From Euryodendron excelsum (taxonomy: Eukaryota > Streptophyta > Magnoliopsida > Ericales > Pentaphylacaceae), in the NCBI GenBank assembly GCA_033060915.1, contig CM065394.1:15991501-16055500 (forward strand): 64,000 nucleotides of DNA. The letters run 5' to 3'. The notes under the pieces were generated by a model. That model was not told where the DNA came from, did not search any database, and saw only the letters and a program-made list of their open reading frames with translations. Shown here in pieces: positions 59,781 through 64,000 of the stretch. How positions within the stretch are numbered: position 1 is the stretch's first letter; every line of letters starts with the position of its first letter. The position numbers were made by a program, and so were the translations under genes.

Positions 59781-60171
59781 CCATTTCAAACCTTCAATCC
59801 AAAGAAGAGAGACGAAAATCATATCGAAGTCTGCCCTCTTGACTCTCAAGTTTAGACTTTGGAGGAGACTTCCAATTTGTTCAAACGGCGAAGAGTGAAA
59901 CCCTAAAATGATTGTATTTATATGAAGTAAGCAATAATCAAGTGTGGCAAGTCCACCGAATAGTATATAATCTCAAGTCTCTCGGTTCGGTTCTGGATTG
60001 ATTCAGTTTTGGTTAAAAAAGTTGGTAACCTGAGAACCAAACCGATCTAATCAGTTTGACAATTTTCAGACCTAGAACCGGACCAAGGGCCTACCAAAAC
60101 CGAACCAACCTAACATAAGGAGGTCGGATTGGTTCGGTTCTCGAATTTTTTGGGTCATTTGTGCACCTTTA
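59277..60171. mobile_element. Non-autonomous hAT-like element (895 bp)
   Basis: TIRs are taggggtgcaca on the left and taaaggtgcaca in reverse complement on the right. An 8-bp target duplication with one mismatch flanks it (gatacatg 59269-59276, gatgcatg 60172-60179). Both subterminal regions are full of ggttcggtt/aaccgaacc copies, typical of many plant hAT elements. The middle contains two (GA)n tracts (59590-59631 and 59742-59775) and no transposase. Confidence 0.78.
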
Positions 60172-61300
60172 GATGCATGAGAGTATAAAAAAATGCAATC
60201 TCAAACTCAAGTATCAACACGATGCTCAATGTCATGAAACCAAGCACACAAATGAATCAAATAAATAAATATCTAACACTTATAGCCTCAATTCACAAAT
60301 AATCCAGTCATCGATATCAACAAAATCAATTTAACTCTATAAGACCAAAACTAAAATAATAAATAAATAAAATATCAGGACTCACCCAAGTCCAACCCAA
60401 CGCAAGTGCATGCACAACTAGCCAAACTGAGTAAAGGATACCAGTCCATTAACAACCTCATTCACATTTTATGGGTATCACCGAAAAAACGCGTAAATCC
60501 GGCCAAATGAGACACCAAGCCTTTATTCTAATGCAAATCCTAGAATCAATGCTTTAAGCCCATGCCCGATCATGCCTAATTACAGGTAGACTTTAACTCA
60601 AGTCTAAACCAGCATTAATACTACACAAAGGTAAAACCAATAATATCCAAATCATCAAATCCAAAATATAATTTCTTATAATCACCCAGAGCATACAAGT
60701 ATTTTAATCATCCATTTTAGCATTATATCAAGTAACTAAAATCGTTCAAAGCCCAAACTAGGCATCCAAAAACACGCAATAAGCATGAACTATACAAAAG
60801 CAAGTAAATACCTTACTTTAAATTACCATTTTCATCCAAATATTATCACATTATTATAACATTAGCTCTAGATACATTCTAGGCAAAACATAATATCTCG
60901 AAAATGTTCAAGGTCCTTTAAATCACAAAACCCAATATGCTAACCTGTTCATTTTATCCAAATAGTTTATAGAAATTCTCCCATGCTTTTAATATCAATT
61001 TTAAACACATCCTAGGTACAATAAGATTTCAAATTTCCTATATCCAATATCACAATTTCAATTCTCAAATTTTTTTCAAATTGACGTGATAGCATAATCA
61101 CTTATCTTAACCCAACAATCCAAATGATTAATAAATCCTCAAATTAAACATCACAACATGCTAAACATATGATTAATTTTATCAAATCAACCAAGGATCA
61201 CATATATCAATATTTCAAGTTTATGTAAAATCTCAGGTCATACCCCAAATGCCCTAAAAACATTATTTCTACTATAGGTTTATAAATAACTCTAGCATAT
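60172..61300. other. AT-rich spacer, no gene seen
   Basis: About 1.1 kb rich in 'ataaataaa' and 'atcaaat' phrases. No coding sequence or RNA gene recognised. Confidence 0.45.
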
Positions 61301-62552
61301 TGTCGCGCTCCAATTTTTGGGACCAAGTCTTTTTGGCTCGAGAAAAAGCACAGAACTCTGTCATTAGAATTCATCCTCCTAGAAAGACGAGTGCGACTAG
61401 GTTGAAATTTGAAATTGGTTTGGCTAAGGGCTTTTTAGAAAAATAGGAGTCGTCACCTAACTTGATTAAGGTGAGTTAGATCACCTAAAGCTAAGTATAA
61501 TCCTAAGATCAAACTTAGTGTTTTTGAAAAAGGTTTTAAAAAACTTTCTCATGAGAGGGTTTTTAAGAAAATAGGTTGTTTGGCAACCTTTAGAAAATTT
61601 GAAGCCCTTTTTGAAAATAACTCCATTTTGGTCTTTCAAAAACAGAAATTTATGGTACGGGGGTTGGTTACACGTAGGGAAGATATTCTAAGATCATCAC
61701 CCTACCCCGCCCTTTCAGTATCTACATGTCTAATCACCCTTTGTTCACTCACTAGAATAACCGGTTACCATTGTCCACTTAATACCCACTTTAGAGTTTT
61801 GAAAATGGGGTTTAGTCATCACTTTTCGAATGAATGATGGATGATGCAAGTTTTAGAAGAAATTTGAAAACATGGGAGATTTAAAGGGGTTTGAGATAGA
61901 AACTTTGAATTGATTAAAATTTTTGAAAAGGGGATTGGAGTTGGAATAGAATTTATGACCACACCATTTTAGGTTGCCTACATATCTCATTTGGTGAGAA
62001 TCAGGTCATTCGTAGTTCGGGCAAGAGCCCGATGGAAAATAGGTGCATTAGGGCCTTTGGAATGTTTCGAAGACACATTGGGGTTTTTGGAAAGTTTTTA
62101 AAGACGCTTGGAGGTCTTTGGAAAAAGAGAACTTGAGAGTTTTGATTTGGAATCGGATGTTGGGATGTTTTAAAATAGAACCTTGAAACTCTTGAAATGA
62201 AGTTTTGAAGTGTTTTGAAATATTTTTCAAACAACTCAGGGGAGTTTTGGAAATGCTTTTGAAAGTGGCTTGTGGAGCCCTAATATGGACAACCTTGAGG
62301 GTCGTTCTTGATATATCACATTCCTTTGGAATCCCTAACCATAAAAAGGGTATGGACACCTTAGGTTTGTGAGTTCTTACAAACATTTTTGGAAACAATT
62401 TAAAGATAGAGTGCAAGAGTATTTGAAAAATTTACGGGGTTGGTTTTTGAAATCTCAAGAAGGTAGGAGGTTTTGGAAAAAGGGGTTATGAGAGTAGTTT
62501 TAAATAAGAAAAATATTTAAAAGGGGTCTATGAGTTGGAACTTTGAAGTATA

Positions 62553-62742
62553 CTAACATAGGTTGGGTTGACCTAAGGTTAAGGGTGACCTAAGGTTAAC
62601 TAACTTGGGTTAGGTTAACCTAGGGTTGAGGTTACCTACGATTAATCAACTAGGGTTTAGTTAGCCTAGGGTTAAGGTGACCTAGGGTCAACTATCATGG
62701 GTTTGGTTAACCTAGAGTTAAGGTGACCTAGGGTTAGGTTAT
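62553..62742 (+). repeat. 46-bp tandem repeat, about four copies
   Basis: Units such as 'ggttaacctagggttaaggt' recur with anchors at 62598, 62644 and 62690, with a partial unit on each side. It is not telomeric despite the tagggtt phrases. Confidence 0.75.
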
Positions 62743-63080
62743 AAGATGGTTTGTAAGGTGGTTTTATGCATTTTTTAAAAGAGTTTTAGCAAAACAAATC
62801 ATGTTATGCAAAGGACTTTGGTTGACAACCCTTTTGAAGATCATTTCCATGAAAATTTGACTCTAGCCAAGAATATGGCTTATATGGTTGGTGCTTGAAA
62901 ACCATTTCGGAGAAGGTTTTCTTAGAACTATTATAACCTTCATCTTGACAAGAGTAGGAATTTCAAAAATCAACATAATGATGATAACTTTTGAAAAACC
63001 ATTTTTAATGCAAGGATGGAGAGAATAAACTTTTGAAAACCATTTTTGAGAGGAAGATTTTGAGAACCATTTTTAAAGGA

Positions 63081-63400
63081 AACTATTCTAACAAGTTGAG
63101 GTTCATGTGGTCAATGAAAAGGGAGACCACTTAAGAGAGGGTTCCATGGGACCATTCCAACCACTAAACTTGAGAGAATAGAAATCTTAGAAGTCAAAGA
63201 ATTTGAAAACCATTTTTGTGCAAGAATAAAAAGAGTAGGGAACTATTCTAACAATTTAGGGCTCCTATGGCCGATATAAAAAGAAGACCACTCAAGAGAG
63301 GGTTCCATGGGGCCATTCCAACTACTAAACTTGAGAGAATAGAAACCTTGGAAATTAGAGAGTTTGAAAATCATTTTCATGCAAGTGGGAATGCAAAGAT
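63081..63400 (+). repeat. 160-bp tandem duplication
   Basis: The unit starting aactattctaaca recurs at 63081 and 63241. Both copies contain 'agagagggttccatgggacc' (last bases vary) and 'actaaacttgagagaatag'. A more diverged third copy may lie near 62925. Confidence 0.75.
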
Positions 63401-64000
63401 GCAAAAATGGGAGTTAGGGGTTGATGGGGAAATTTTCTAAGGCATGATTTCCTAGAACCTCATTCTAAGCTTTCAAGGGACCAACTCTTAGAACCATTTT
63501 GAAGGGAATATTGAGTTTGAAAATAGTATGTAAATAAGAATAGGGTTATGAATTTATACAAGGCTTTAGGCTACACCACATAATCAAGGGGCTCTATGGC
63601 CATACTATCTTAAAGTAGGCTAGTAAGAGATCCCCCTACATGGTGGTTCTCACTAACTTTTCCCTAGGCATGAACTAAGAGCCTTCTTGCTTCAAGCATG
63701 CAAGAAAAAGGGGTAGAAGATGGGGATTAAAATAGAGAGTAGCCTAAGTAGGCTAGGAGGGAGAAGAGAGAAGTGGGGGAAGACAAAAATATAAAACAAA
63801 TACCACCTTTTGCCTTCAATACACTTGCAATCTTCTATGGATATCTTGCCTTGAGCTTGGAGGACTTTAAGTGTGCTTAAGGGGCTGGAAAGAGGTGTTC
63901 TATGGTGTTGAAGGCTATGTAGGTGAAGTGTATAGGTTAGGGAAATGTGGAATCTAGCCTAATTGTTTAAGAGGTGGGATGTATATAGGATTTCGAGGTT

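Larger units (their letters stand above)
61301..64000 (+). mobile_element. Candidate LTR element start, cut by the window edge
   Basis: The left end is tgtcgcgctccaatttttgg. 'aggagtcgtcacctaacttg' and 'gtgagttagatcacctaaag' follow; I have seen similar sequence at the ends of plant Ty3-type LTRs. No LTR end, PBS or coding domain appears in the remaining 2.7 kb. The identification is tentative. Confidence 0.4.

Noticed and set aside
62553..62742. Telomere-like tagggtt repeats
   Set aside because: The period is 46 bp with varied sequence, not 7-bp TTTAGGG units.

Overview
This window is plant nuclear DNA, most likely from a eudicot. Evidence for this includes long AT-rich introns, (GA)n microsatellites, a plant GT14/DUF266 glycosyltransferase pair, an intronless AP-3 delta adaptin gene, and plant-type transposons (a Sirevirus-like Copia element, Ty3, MULE, hAT, SINE, and a probable LINE-derived retroposon). 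The species cannot be named from the sequence. Only three host protein genes look intact, all on the minus strand. Most of the rest is transposable elements and their relics.

Layout. At 366-5266 lies a non-autonomous LTR element with 0.9-kb LTRs, PBS, PPT and a near-perfect target duplication, but no gag or pol. AT-rich spacer follows, with a short PPR-like relic near 7.15 kb. Two tandem GT14 (DUF266/BC10-like) genes come next. Gene A has exons 11383-11871 and 8304-8948. Gene B has exons 31178-31741 and 12960-13586. Gene B's single intron is about 17.6 kb because it holds a nest: a pol-less Ty3 element (15505-29820) interrupted by a decayed Sirevirus-like Copia element (16158-27029) with an env-like gene. 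Both elements lie antisense to gene B, whose two exons stay open and share consistent GT-AG, phase-0 junctions.

From 31.9 to 42.5 kb is a gene desert with a tRNA-derived SINE, a poly(A) retroposon with a 21-bp target duplication, a hAT-like element and microsatellites. AP3D (AP-3 delta) occupies 42526-45465 on the minus strand. Only 147 bp upstream of its start codon begins a 12.6-kb Mutator-like element (45613-58220) with ~103-bp TIRs. It contains a MURA-like transposase relic, three small unfamiliar ORF relics (two on the minus strand), a plant-mobile-domain gene relic and a ten-copy 178-bp satellite-like array. To the right are a hAT-like element (59277-60171) and what looks like the start of another LTR element (61301 to the window end).

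How it fits together. The two GT14 genes probably encode Golgi type-II membrane glycosyltransferases. AP3D is a vacuolar-trafficking adaptor subunit. There is no operon-like logic. The interest lies in how transposons reshaped these genes: a 14-kb nest carried inside an intron, and a MULE that separated AP3D from its original upstream DNA. The least familiar material is the multi-gene MULE (PMD plus unknown ORFs plus the 178-bp array) and a possible second, LTR-like promoter ahead of the Copia env-like ORF.
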